A DNA stretch of 64,000 nt. It comes from Dicaeum eximium (Eukaryota; Chordata; Aves; Passeriformes; Dicaeidae). Positions 52,373 through 62,903 of this stretch are shown one piece after another. The DNA lies in the NCBI GenBank assembly GCA_013396995.1, contig VWZP01009170.1:496001-560000 (forward strand), in the 5' to 3' direction. The notes beneath the pieces were generated by a model. That model did not search any database. It was not told where the DNA came from and worked only from the letters and a program-made list of their open reading frames with translations. How positions within the stretch are numbered: the first letter of the stretch is position 1; every line of letters begins with the position of its first letter. The position numbers were made by a program, and so were the translations under genes.

Positions 52373-52977
52373 TAAAGACTTGAGGGTGGCGGTGTATGAG
52401 AGGCTGGACATGACGTCGCAAGGAGCTCTGGCAGCCCAGAAAGCATCACTGTTCTGGGCTGCATCCAAAGCTGTGGGCAGCAGGGGAGGGAGGGGATTCT
52501 GCCCCTCTGCCCCCCTCTGGTGTGACCCCACCTGCAGGGCTGTGTCCAGGTCTGGTGTCCCCAGCACAGGAAGGATGTGGAGCTGTTGGAGTGGGGCCAG
52601 AGGAAGCCATCAAGGTGATCAGAGAGGTGGAGCAGTTCTCCTTGAGGAAAGACTGAGAGATTTGGGGTTGTTCCTGGAGAAGACAAGGCTTTGGGGTGAC
52701 CTAACTGTGACCTTCCAGTACCTGAAAGGAGCCTTCAGAAAAGATGGAGAAGGACTATTCACTAGAGCACGGAGTGACAGGACAAGGGGGAATGGCTTCA
52801 AACTGACAGAGAGTAGGTTCAGATTAGATATAAGGAGGAAGTTCCGATCTGTGAGGGTGCTGAGGCCCTGGCACAGGTTGCCCAGAGAAGCTGTGATTGT
52901 CCCATCCCTGGAAGCGTTCAAGGCCAGGTTGGATGGAGCTCTGAGCAACCTGATCTCCTTCAACCTGGAAGGTGCCC
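52373..52977 (+). mobile_element. CR1 LINE fragment inserted in copy B
   Basis: About 600 bp absent from copy A. One long frame translates as the C-terminal CR1 ORF2 block: ERLRDLGLFLEKTRLWGDLT, then FQYLKGAFRKDGEGLF, SDRTRGNGFKL and WHRLPREAVIVPSLEAFKAR. It stops at AACCTGGAAGGTGCCCACAG without the CR1 3' tail (no CCAACCC block and no ATTCTATG octamers), so the 3' end has been lost, unlike ordinary 5'-truncated copies. Confidence 0.9.
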
Positions 52978-53301
52978 ACAGCGCTGACTGCCCTGCAAAA
53001 GTAACTTTGAATGCTAAGCCAAACACACGCGATGGTCTCGCCGAGGCAGCAGCAGCAGCAGGAGCCGCTCAGCCGCTCGCAGCCCCCTCCTGCCCGGGGA
53101 CCCTGCAGGGCCCGAAGCCCCGCAGGGCGCGGCCGTGGAGCGAGCGGAGCGCAGGGGCAGCGCTCCGATCTCCGCGTCCCAGCAGCAAGAAGCAGCAGCG
53201 GAGTTTGTTCCGAGCGGGTTCAGGCCGCACAGCCCGGCCTGAGGCGGTCGGACCGAGGGGCCCCGCGGCGGCACCGCCCCCTCCTCCCGCGGCCCGGGCC
53301 G

Positions 53302-53309
53302 TGACGTCA
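53302..53309. promoter_or_regulatory. CRE site 1 (TGACGTCA)
   Basis: Perfect palindromic cAMP-response element, the CREB/ATF binding consensus, inside the CpG island. It is embedded in a repeated GGGCCGTGACGTCACCC block. Confidence 0.85.
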
Positions 53310-53322
53310 CCCGCGCGGGCCG

Positions 53323-53330
53323 TGACGTCA
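53323..53330. promoter_or_regulatory. CRE site 2 (TGACGTCA)
   Basis: A second perfect TGACGTCA, 21 bp from the first (two helical turns, so the same DNA face), in the same GGGCCGTGACGTCACCC context. Confidence 0.85.
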
Positions 53331-53670
53331 CCCGGAGAGCCTGCGCGCGCGGGCGCGTCATGGCGCTGCCGTGAGGGCCCTCAGCGGCCCCGTGGGCAGC
53401 GGCCTTCGTTCGCAGCCGGATTTAACTTTTTTAAAGGAATTGTGACAAATTATGTTCCTGCAGCACTTAGTATAGGACTTCCTAATAACACCAGTTTCAT
53501 TCACTAGGCAAAATACATTTCGTAGCAAATAATAGCGAGTAGCAGATTGCTTACAGTTCTTGCCGCCATCAAGGGAAGTGTCATTTGATTTCATGTTTGT
53601 GGTGAACACAGGTTATACCGTGTATTAAACATTAGCAGGAACGTGCACTGGACTGGCAAGAATCACACAA

Positions 53671-53755
53671 AGAATTGTAGAACTATAGAATGGTTTGGGT
53701 TGGGTGCAGCCTTTAAAGAATATCCAGTGCAAACCCCACTGCTGTGGATAGGGAC
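53671..53755 (-). mobile_element. CR1 3'-tail fragment, reverse orientation
   Basis: On the plus strand TAGAACTATAGAATGGTTTG GGTTGG is followed by CCTTTAAAGAATATCCAGTG and CCCACTGCTGTGGATAGGGA. This is the reverse complement of the CR1 terminal region (GGCAGGGGG...CCAACCCAAACCATTCTATGATTC). Confidence 0.85.
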
Positions 53756-54210
53756 ATCTGGAAATTAACATTTTCACCTCTGGATTTTATTCCATCTCCA
53801 CCACATCCTAATTGTCCTACAGGATCTCCCCCAGGAATTTAGAAGGCTCCTTCCTGGCCTGCCTAATGCTCACAGAAAACCTTTCTATGGCTTTTTTCCC
53901 AATCAAAATGTGCTTCCACTTTTGTATCATTGACTTCTTTTTTCAAAGACCAGCCTTTCATTTTTTTAACAATGCAAAATATGTCAGGAACAAATGCAAG
54001 TCTTTCTCAACACAAGTTTTTGGCACACACAACTATGTGGCTTTTGGAGAGCAGCTTTTGTCTTCCACATTACCAGGTGCTTCCTATTCTGTTGGACAAA
54101 ACTACAAGGAAATAACATGCAGTCCACAAACCCTCAGGAAATCTTTGGCTTTCTTTCAAGGATTTTAACCTGAGGTCCAAATCCAAGTTGCGAGTTGCTT
54201 TGTTGCCATT

Positions 54211-54225
54211 TTGTTGTTGTTGTTG
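54211..54225. repeat. (TTG)5 microsatellite
   Basis: Five perfect TTG units, bordered by other T-rich sequence. Confidence 0.9.
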
Positions 54226-56396
54226 TTCTTTTATTTCAAGCCCTTGTTATTCTTGACAGTGCTGAAGTGAACCAAGGAGATTCCTCAAAGTAATTTTTTT
54301 GCTTCTCACATGGAAATAGGTACATTTGAGATAGGACAGGCTGATCTGAGGGGAAAAGAGGACGTTGTGGAAATGTTGCCATGCAGTTACCTTCTGGCTG
54401 CAGCCCTTCTTGGATGTGCAGCATTGGCCACCACCAAGGCAGCTTTGATTTGACCTCTCTGTCCTGTGTAAGGTCCTGTGCACCCTCTGCCTCCCATTTT
54501 CCCTTTCTGTGTCCAGCTGTGGCTAAGAAAGAGGCAACACACGTGTCTGACTCTCAGCTACACGTATTTTGACTTGACCTGACTCTCAGATCTCCTTGAA
54601 GTTGGGAATAGGTTCAAATTACGAAGGTAGAGCTGTCATATTGATGGATAGACAATATCACAGAGCCCTTTGTTCTTCAGGGAGGAAGCTAAAGCCATGT
54701 CAATGTTTGGTCCTATACCATTTTCCAGAACTGGATTTCAAATCCAAAAATGCCTGCTTTCACTTGGTTTTTGATGCCTTTACTTAATTTGTCCTCTGCT
54801 GCTGGTGACGGTTTTCGAACTGGCCAAGTATTTCTTGGGGATTTTCCTATTTTCTGCTCCTTACTCTTATGTAGATTTGTGTTGCTACTCCAATAAAAAT
54901 GTGATCTCGTTCTGTAAATCATTCCTCAGCATCCAGGTTTGAAGTGAAAGGTTTTCTTTATTCCTTTTACAAAGATTCCAGCTGTGTTTTAAAGCCGGTG
55001 GTTTGGGGGTTTTTTATTCAATTTCTTGTTGATTATTTTAGATTTCTTCTGCACTTTGTCTTTTGATGCACACTCTACTGGTTTTACTTCCTAATATGAT
55101 AAAGATCTTATCTGCTCCTTTAATTTATTCTGGGTAAAAGTGGCTATTGAAGTCCTTAGACTTCAGTGAGGTTCCACAAAAGATGTTCCAGGCAAGAAAA
55201 CCTGAACCTTTGGTTTGGGAGGTTTCAGTGCTTTGGGACACCTGTTAAGGACAAAGATGCTGGGAAAGGGCAGTAGAAGAGGGGAGAACTCACATCCCTT
55301 ATCTATGCCTTTTAACCCAGGTGGGAGGACACCCTTAAAAAATCAATTAAAGACAACTTTAATGCTTTAATGAAGGATTTGTCTGGAAAGTGGCCACGAG
55401 GAAAAGAAAGGAAAAAAAAAAAAGGGCAAGCACATAGAAATACAGCCCTATATGAACCATTCTGGCTTCAGTTAGGAACTTTGCAGCTCACTTCTACAGT
55501 CAACAGAAAAAGAAGCTGAATGCACCAGTAAACACAAACAGGAACTGTTCTCTGGATGATGGCATGCAAGAGGAGAAGAGAAACTGAAGGCTAGAATCAA
55601 TCCAAACTCAAACACCACATCATCAATCCCCCCAAAAGACTGGCTGATCCTTGCAGGTAGCATAAATAAGCCTGCAGTCTTCTCCACACATGCTTGTTGC
55701 TTCCTCTCCATGTAAAGAGGCCCCTTCTTTGACTTCCAGCCAGTAAAACAATGTTTTTTTTCCAGATAATAAGCTACTTCAGATGAGGAAAATAGTCTAG
55801 CATCCTGGACCTGTGTACTTAGCATTCCACACACTCCCCACTGCTCAACACCCACACGCGATTATTTCCAACGCTCGTTCCACTGCAGCTCAGAGAGCTC
55901 TAACTCGCTGTGATTGTGATCTGTCAGCCAGCTTTTCAGGAGGGTCAAATCACAAGATATAGGACTTTTGAGAAATGCAACTTCAAAAATGCATTCATCA
56001 CTTGTTGCCAAAATAACCCCAAGTAGTAAAATCCTGCAAGGTTTTGTCTTTATTCCTTGAAAAGTGAATTAAATGTGTACTGGGTACACAGTGGCCACTG
56101 CAGTAGGTAGGACAGACATCTCCCAGTGACAGCTACAGGAAATCAGGAAGCCAAGACTCGCAGAATAGTGGTTTTCAGAATCAGAGAACAATTTTCTTCA
56201 TGCCCAAAGGTTTAAATATAACAATTTAAAAATACATATTTTGGCAAAACAGGTCAAGTTGGCGAGTAAGTAATTCCTGAACTAGGCTTTCTCCACAGGT
56301 TAGATCATCTCATTATTGTTATGGATTTTGACCTGCATGGTTGGTCTCTGCAGCTCTCCATGGCTAATGATTTAGTCTAAACCAGAGCTGGTTTTT

Positions 56397-56424
56397 TGCA
56401 CTCAGGGTATTGCACTCAGGGTAT
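56397..56424. repeat. 14-bp tandem duplication
   Basis: TGCACTCAGGGTAT occurs twice in direct succession. Confidence 0.9.
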
Positions 56425-57317
56425 GATACGATTTCAGTAGTCTTCACAGCATCCTGCTCTTCAAATTCTGTGATACCGATCCCATTGCAACCGAGAGACT
56501 TCAGGATTCCTAAGTTCACTATAATTTAAGAATAAGTAGCAGAAATATTCTCTTACTGGGGAAGTTCTGATCTTCAAGATACAAAATGAGGAAAAAAATA
56601 CCCGTTCTCATCCCTCAGAGAAGCTCCTGAGCTCTAAGAGCAAATTCACATTTTGGTGAAGCTGAGATCAGTACAAAAATCAATGCAGGTTTATCTTAGG
56701 ACAGAATTTGCATTTTTAAACTACATCTCAATACACAACTAAGTTCATTACTGTTACTCTTTCCCTGTATTTTGTACCTTCTGTCTTTCAAAAAATGTAA
56801 CTCACAGAAAAACAAAGCAGTTATTCTGGCAAAATCATCTTTGTTTACCAAGGCAACTTGCTTTGCTATGAAAGGTGAATTTTGGGCCTCTTAATAAAAG
56901 CAGATAACTTAAGTGATAGATTCATATTCCTTTTAAGTGTGGTCTGCTACAGCTGTTTTGATCTTACTACACGAGTGTTGCAGTAGCTGTATGGCCACCA
57001 CCCTGTGAAACATTTCTACTCCTCTGCAGAGGGCATACAGAGCACAGAATTGTTCCCTGCTAACTCCTGGAATGTTCACTGAAGTGCCCAGTCTCCTCTT
57101 CTGGATTGAGGTGATCATCCATCCATGAGACCGATGAGCTTCTGTGGAGCATAAAGGTTGTGGCTTTTATTTCATTAAAATAAATGAAAATTAATACCTT
57201 GCTGACAAAACAGCTATTTTGCTAAGTTGTGCACTTAGACACCAAAATTTAGAAAAATGAAGACTGCTTCCCTTAACATGGTATTTTCATGTCAGATTAG
57301 AGCTTAAAGAAAAGCAG

Positions 57318-57397
57318 CTGTTTAGGTAACTGCAACAAATGCCAGAGAGAATTTCACCTGTTTAGGTAACTTCAACAAATGCCAGAGAAAATTTCAC
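57318..57397. repeat. 40-bp tandem duplication
   Basis: Two adjacent 40-bp units starting CTGTTTAGGTAACT and containing CAACAAATGCCAGAGA. They differ at two positions (G/T and G/A), so this is a fairly recent duplication. Confidence 0.92.
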
Positions 57398-57999
57398 ACA
57401 TACTGTGCTTGGTTTCCTCTCTGACATGGTTTTGGTTCCTAGGCACTTGTATTTAGTTTCCTCATGGGGTGCTCTAAAATTCACCAAACAAGAAATATGT
57501 GAAAAAAAGTCTATCTTTGCTTGGTTCAAGAATTGCAGACCTTGTTTTCCCCCTACAACTGCAAGGACACCATTAAACTCTTGGCCAGCACCAGAGGCAT
57601 TGCTCATCACTGCACATCTTCTCAGGCTCTCTCCCTGCTGGCACTCCTCAGTTGTTCCTTCTGCTGAGGACAAGGATCAACCTGTCCCTAAGTCCTGCAA
57701 AGCCCAAGGCATCCATTCTTGGGCCCGCTCATGTACCTACTCCCTCTTTGGGTGCCCAGGCATTAACCTAAGAGGAAAAACAGACAGGGTAGTGAGGAAG
57801 GGAAGCAGCTTGTCCTTGAGGGTCTTGCATTCCACAGAACTGATTTCAACTCTTAATCACCTGCAGCAATCACAGCCACCCTAAACCATTCCTTTGCTAT
57901 TCCCAGTCCCTTTGATAACCATTTCTGCTAACTTGCATTTTTCATGGACAACGTGCCCTTTGAGCAGCAGTTCAGCCACACACATTGTGCCACACACAT

Positions 58000-58053
58000 C
58001 AGCATATCTGGGCAATCTGCAAGAGCAGAGATCCACCAGTTCCACTGGGCAGT
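58000..58053. repeat. Dispersed repeat, copy 1 (pair with 60106-60159)
   Basis: Begins CAGCATATCTGGGCAATCT and continues GAGCAGAGATC. The same order recurs 2.1 kb to the right in the same orientation. No family assigned. Confidence 0.85.
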
Positions 58054-59903
58054 TGTTCTGTTCACACTTACAACACCCATCCTTGATCCCACTGTCAGAA
58101 GTCACTACAAAGCCCATCTTAGTTGTCCTTTCCCTCCTTCCTTGTCCCAGAAATACAAAAGGAGGAAGGTCTAAGTGTACTGGGCAGGATTTCAGTGCAA
58201 AGCCAAGGGATTTATGCAGCCAAGGAGCTCATGGGATGCAGTCCAGGAGCATTTGCCCATCAATTTGTGGCAACCAGCCATGGGATCAGATGTCTATGAA
58301 GATGGGAGAGGAACAATGTTTGCCAGTGGGCTCACTGGTGGCTACAAGCAATGCTGTTTAAAACTCAGCAGTGTTGCACTGCTGAAATACAGAGCTGGAA
58401 CAGTCCTGAGTAGAGATTACTCATATGTTAGTGATGAGAGGGACAGAAAGTAGTAATGACCTTAAGTGACATTCATCTAGACTGGGTCCAGAACATAGAC
58501 AAAAATAATCCCATTTATAATTAAGGACAGAAAACTTCAGAACAGACCTTTCTGCCACTTTGTCTTGCTTCTTACAGGAATGCCATAACATCGTCCTCTA
58601 CATGAAAAGGTCCATTTTTACATTAACCAAGTTACAGTTCTTTAAAGTGTTCTAGGAATTAATGAAAATCATTGTGCCATCAGAAGTACCAGTGTTCTTT
58701 TTCTTATCACAGCTACAAAACCTGAGGCATTTAACATGATTTAAGACAAATGTAAAGCAAACTAATTGCTCTAGTACTTTTAAATATAGATCATATATAA
58801 CGTAAGTTTCTAAGATCTTCTTTAGAAAACTCACAGTATTTTGGTTGTTTGCTTTATTTGCTAAAAAAGTATGTGATAGCACAACTTACTGTTATTTTTG
58901 GATCCTATCAAAATATGAAAAGAAGAAAAAGCCAACTTGCTATTAATTGGAAATAATACATTTTAAGTTTTAGACTGAAGGAATGATTGAAAACATACAT
59001 GGCTCTTCATCCCTTGTTGTCTGATCTTTCTCAGTTTTTAAATAAATCAAACCCTCTTGTGATTTCCACTAGTAATATTAGAGCTTTAAAGGCCTGGCTT
59101 ACATTCAGCATGAGCTCTGCTGGCTGCCAACTTGGACAAATTACTTTGTAACAGACCTCCATAAGTTGATAGAAAAATTATTTGTCTCACTTTTAACAGT
59201 CCCAGTTTTTCATGTGTTATTTTACTTCATTGCCTGCACTTTTGCTGGTTACATGACATCTAATGAAAGTGCAAAGTAAAATAATATTTTAAAGTTGAGA
59301 GGTTGGAACTTCTAGATCCTATTTTCACGTTTAAAAGAATTAGATGGTCAAAACCATCATTTGTTTTGTTTACACCCAGGGATATGGATTGCAAGGAATT
59401 CTAGATTCTTAGCAGGTTTTCAAGATATGCTTCTGCTGGAAACACAGAAAGCATGTCAGATTTTGCTCACATTGATCTGGAATCATGGAAATTGGATGAT
59501 GCAATTTGAATTACAAATTAGTAATTAAAACCTTATTTTAATTGGGAAAAAAGGTTTTAGAGCTAATCATTTTATAAACAAATAAAATAATTCCCATCTA
59601 AGGTGCATGCAAGGACAGATCCTGAAGTTCTCCAGTTCTTCCCAACTAAAATGCCCCCTCAGCACTTGGTAACTTGAGAACAAAACCATCAACAAAAACA
59701 TCTGATTACATAAAATGATCATACATTAAGCATTTACAGGATACCCAGTACACATTACTGTACAACAAAATAATTGTTTCAACCAGTAATTAAAATCACT
59801 GTGAAGTCTGCCTTCATCTGTCCCTGCATTTTGTCCTGCTATGCCATCCAAGTAGAGGCCAGGCTTCCTAGCAGGAGAAAGTAGCCATCACATGTCCTTG
59901 TGA

Positions 59904-59952
59904 TGTAAACAACAGAGTTTATAAACATGTGTTGTAAACAACAGAGTTTATA
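59904..59952. repeat. 20-bp direct repeat, 29-bp period
   Basis: TGTAAACAACAGAGTTTATA occurs at 59904 and 59933 with a nine-base spacer. Confidence 0.92.
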
Positions 59953-60105
59953 CCATCTAATTTCAATAAGAAGTCCTCACAGTTTGTGACTTTTTAATTT
60001 TACAGCCAGATTTTTCAAATGATTCCTCCAGCAAAGTTCGTGCCAAGGACGGAGGCACTGCAGGAGCACAGAGGTTCTGGTGGAGTTCTGTACCAGTGAG
60101 TCACT

Positions 60106-60159
60106 CAGCATATCTGGGCAATCTACAGGAGCAGAGATCTCCAATTCTACGTGGCAATT
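60106..60159. repeat. Dispersed repeat, copy 2 (pair with 58000-58053)
   Basis: CAGCATATCTGGGCAATCT followed by GAGCAGAGATC, as in copy 1, then diverging (CCAATTCTACGTGGCAATTC). Similarity fades quickly on both sides. Confidence 0.85.
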
Positions 60160-61287
60160 CCCAGTTATAAATGGGCCAAGCTGAAAAGAAAAGCACCGAT
60201 AACACAGAAGTATTTGGTAGAACTCGACAGAGTTAGAGGATTCAAGAGACAGTGCCTTTCATTTCCCAACAAATCTGTTTTCCATACAAATTACTGAACA
60301 AAGTTATGGGACCCAGCATTAAAACAAAGTAACTCTGAAGATGTTCAAATGTTTATGAAGAGTAATTACATTTAAAATACACCCAGTCTGCAAGTATTCC
60401 ATAGGCACATCATTGCAAAGCACTCTTGTAAAATCCATCTCTACCTGTATTACTATATTATCTTCTTTAATACCTTTGGCTGCTTTGGTCACTCTACAGC
60501 CTCCCATCCATCTCTCTTATCTCCTTTACATACTGAGATAAGTTTACATATTAACACTGGCTTTGGTTATCTATAGTTTTAACCTCTGTTTTCATGGAAG
60601 TCTTTGTTTAGATTAGTAGAACATCTTAGAAATTAAAAATTATGTCTTTAAAATGGAAAATTACCTTTCAGCTCCTTGTTTCTCAAGTTTTCAGCCTTTC
60701 TTGTAAACCCATGTTGTATTTCCATTAGAGCTGATACAGCAAACCTTTAAAAAAATCCTAACAGCCCAACCCACACCAAACTTCAATCAATGGCCACACT
60801 CCAGGGAAGAGTGATCATTTTCTATTTCCTGTATTCTCTCTGCACCTTGGATGCCTTCATCACCAACACAAACATGACCAAACAACATCTTTTCTAAAAT
60901 TGTATCCTCTAGATCTGCCTTTGATTTTCTTCTTCAAAGTTTATTTTGACGTAATTTCATTTAGGCATGAAAGAAAAAAATACAGCTACTACCCAAAATT
61001 CTTTGGAGCCAATTTAAAATATTTATTTCCAAAGTATGTCAATGAAACACTTCTAAATGGCAACATTTCCACTAATTAATTCTATTACTTTCAGGTATTT
61101 AAAGGAGAAATTAATAAAGCATTTATGCAATCTTTTAGAAATCTATAAAAAACTTGTATACAAAACTTCTTCCATTTCTAGTTATATTATTATCTTCTTT
61201 ATCAGGACAGGTATGTTTCACAGACTTCTGTGGGATTAAAAACTTTAAAACCACTTAGTCTTAGCAATAAACCTCTGCAGAACGCTT

Positions 61288-61293
61288 TTTATT
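61288..61293 (-). terminator. ESF1: ESF1 poly(A) signal (AATAAA)
   Basis: TTTATT on the plus strand gives AATAAA on the minus strand, about 280 nt after the ESF1 stop codon. A second candidate at 61022-61027 would give a longer 3' UTR. Confidence 0.6.
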
Positions 61294-61573
61294 ATTTATA
61301 AATAAACCCATAATGATGGGGTTTTTTTGGGCCATCTTCAGCACTTCCATTATTTTTAAGAGATGACATGATACAAAACAAACCATCCCAAAACCGTAAT
61401 TTCCTTACATATGTGCAAAACAGTATTTGTTGTGGCAGAAGAAAAGAGTGATTATTACTCTGAACACTTCCAAAATTCACCAACATAGTTAAATGAATTT
61501 TCAGGACGTTTTAGGTGGATAGGAATTAGAAGGCCTGAGACTCAAGTAAAGGCTGAGTAAAAACAAAGTTCAG

Positions 61574-61873
61574 TTATTTGAATTTCTGCTTTTTCCGTGC
61601 CTGAAACTCTTGGGTTTTATTTTTGACAGACTTTATTAGCATTGATAGGGCAGGATCTATGGCTTTCTTGGCAACCTCTCCTTTCTTTGCCATCTTGTTC
61701 TCCAGGCCCTTGTTTGCCTCCTTTAGATCTTGCTCCTTTTCTTCTCTTCGGCGAGCTTTCTCTTCCAGGATCTTTTCTACTGCTTTTGTCTTTTTGAAAT
61801 TTGGATCTGAAGGATCCAGATTAAACAGGGGAGAAGTAAACATGGCTTGGAATCTTGTATCAGCAACATTTAC
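61574..61873 (-). CDS. ESF1: ESF1 terminal exon with NUC153-type motif and stop
   Basis: 300 nt including TAA at 61576-61574; acceptor TTTCTCCCTTCAG|GT. Encodes VNVADTRFQAMFTSPLFNLD PSDPNFKKTK, then a K/E-rich helix and the DPALSMLIKSVKNKTQEFQA segment with a basic end. The RFQAM...LDPSDPNFKKT block is the diagnostic NUC153 motif shared with yeast Esf1. Confidence 0.97.
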   Translation of the reverse strand, partial: VNVADTRFQAMFTSPLFNLDPSDPNFKKTKAVEKILEEKARRREEKEQDLKEANKGLENKMAKKGEVAKKAIDPALSMLIKSVKNKTQEFQARKKQKFK

Positions 61874-62903
61874 CTGAAGGGAGAAAAGAAGCATTCATTT
61901 TAGGTAAACTTTTCCCATGACAGCAAAGCTTTGAAGCCCAATAAAACACGAGCTGCTTCAGAAGCCACAGCTCATGAGATTCCTGGAACTGCTCCAGTCA
62001 CAAAGTCAAGAAGTACACAATTACCTCAAAGTCATCTTCTAGTAATTCCTTCTTTTTCATAAGAAGTTTCTTTTTCTTCTTGCTCAAATTATGTTGTTCT
62101 ACAATCTTTTTATAATTAAAATGTTTTCTGGTGTCATCCTCATCATCCATCATCAGTAGGGCCATTTCAGCCTGTTACAAAATAAGGAAATCCAAGTACA
62201 CAATGAAAGTTTTCTGTGAAAAAATTCAGCATCTCATCAATAAAGCCTGTATGAGTCTACATTTACTTAAATAAGTTGAAATAGTGTCATCAGGGCAGTA
62301 TTATTTAATCCATAAAAATATTTTTTTAACATTTTGAGGTGTAGTATTAATATTGATTTCCTTCTTATTAGATATAAAATAAATGCAAATACCCACATTC
62401 AATTTTCAAACACAGTATTCTCATCTGAAAATTGTACACCACAGCTTGAAATAACTAATGGATACAATTTAATACTGATATTCATAGAACAAAATAAAAA
62501 CTAACATATCTGTATTTAAGTAATTTCTTTCCTTAACTTGTTCTGAAGAAGAATGAAAAGAAAACACAAAATAGCAAATAACTCAATCTTCAAGGACAAA
62601 AATTTACAGGACAAGGTTTGAACTCACAAACATACAATACGGATGTTAAAAAAATAAAAACTTGGCACTGCCCAACACACAAACCTCTTCTTGCTAGTTT
62701 TTGCTCCAAAAGCTCTCACTATTAAAATTGTATCATTTTATTCTACTGCCATCCTATGAAGTTCTGCAGTTCCACTCACAAAAAACCCCAAAAACTTGCA
62801 GAATTCATGCAATGCAACATTTTACATCACTTTACCTTCTGTTTTTCAACTTCATCTTCATCTTCTGAGGTACTTTCTACTGATTCTGTATTCTTCTTTA
62901 AAC
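61574..62903 (-). CDS. ESF1: ESF1 (nucleolar pre-rRNA processing protein), last three coding exons
   Basis: ESF1 is a nucleolar protein needed for early cleavages of pre-rRNA that yield 18S rRNA. Exons 62903-62836, 62171-62025 and 61873-61574 join in phase to about 171 C-terminal residues ending at TAA. The order is an acidic/serine linker (ESVESTSEDEDEVEKQK), AEMALLMMDDEDD, a lysine-rich probable localisation segment (NLSKKKKKLLMKKKE), then the NUC153-type motif RFQAMFTSPLFNLDPSDPNF and a charged coiled-coil-like tail ending in RKKQKFK. The vertebrate protein is about 850 residues, so roughly the last fifth is here; the rest lies right of 64000. Same strand as TASP1 and upstream of it, as in mammals. 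Confidence 0.96.
61874..62024 (-). other. ESF1: ESF1 last intron
   Basis: A short intron of 151 bp between the penultimate and terminal exons. No nested RNA gene was seen. Confidence 0.9.
62025..62171 (-). CDS. ESF1: ESF1 penultimate exon
   Basis: 147 nt, phase 0 to 0, acceptor TTGTAACAG|GC and donor GAG|GTAATT. Encodes AEMALLMMDDEDDTRKHFNY, then KKIVEQHNLSKKKKKLLMKK and KELLEDDFE. The lysine runs probably serve nucleolar targeting. Confidence 0.95.
62172..62835 (-). other. ESF1: ESF1 penultimate intron
   Basis: Intron of 664 bp, AT-rich, nothing recognised. Confidence 0.9.
62836..62903 (-). CDS. ESF1: ESF1 antepenultimate exon
   Basis: 68 nt, acceptor GCACTTAG|GT and donor CAGAAG|GTAAAG. 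Completes a split glycine codon and encodes LKKNTESVESTSEDEDEVEK then QK, an acidic linker with serine/acidic stretches of the casein-kinase-2 type. Confidence 0.9.

Larger units (their letters stand above)
53030..53420 (-). promoter_or_regulatory. TASP1: CpG island, probable TASP1 promoter and non-coding first exon (copy B)
   Basis: A very GC- and CpG-dense stretch in an otherwise AT-rich region, directly upstream (minus strand) of the TASP1 coding exons. It contains two perfect CRE sites, GC boxes (CCGCCCC near 53275) and a five-unit CAG run at 53047-53061 (CTG on the transcribed strand). No TATA box is visible. The exact TSS and the exon 1 donor cannot be set from sequence. A second copy of this island probably lies in the gap at 51307-51882. 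Confidence 0.7.
53421..61287. other. Intergenic region between TASP1 and ESF1
   Basis: About 7.9 kb. It contains a reverse CR1 fragment, small tandem duplications and a dispersed repeat pair, all listed. Open frames at 55,472-55,855 (minus), 57,405-57,884 and 57,894-58,361 (plus) are longer than average for this window but match no family I recognise. Two of them open at GTG or TTG rather than ATG. I see no RNA gene. Confidence 0.7.

Noticed and set aside
53361..53380. Divergent plus-strand start ATGGCGCTGCC followed by a GTGAGG donor-like site at the island edge
   Set aside because: Only about four codons before the donor, no downstream exon recognised, and the GTGAG is not kept in the matching piece of copy A (51961-51975 reads GGCGCTGCCGCACG).
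52380..53507. 375-codon plus-strand open frame, the longest uninterrupted by Ns
   Set aside because: It is a chance fusion: the first half is the CR1 ORF2 remnant and the second half is translated CpG island with low-complexity Ala/Pro/Arg. There is no family match as a whole.
55472..55855. 127-codon minus-strand open frame upstream of TASP1
   Set aside because: Opens at GTG, has no recognised motif, and does not join in frame to TASP1 exons. Not supported as a gene.
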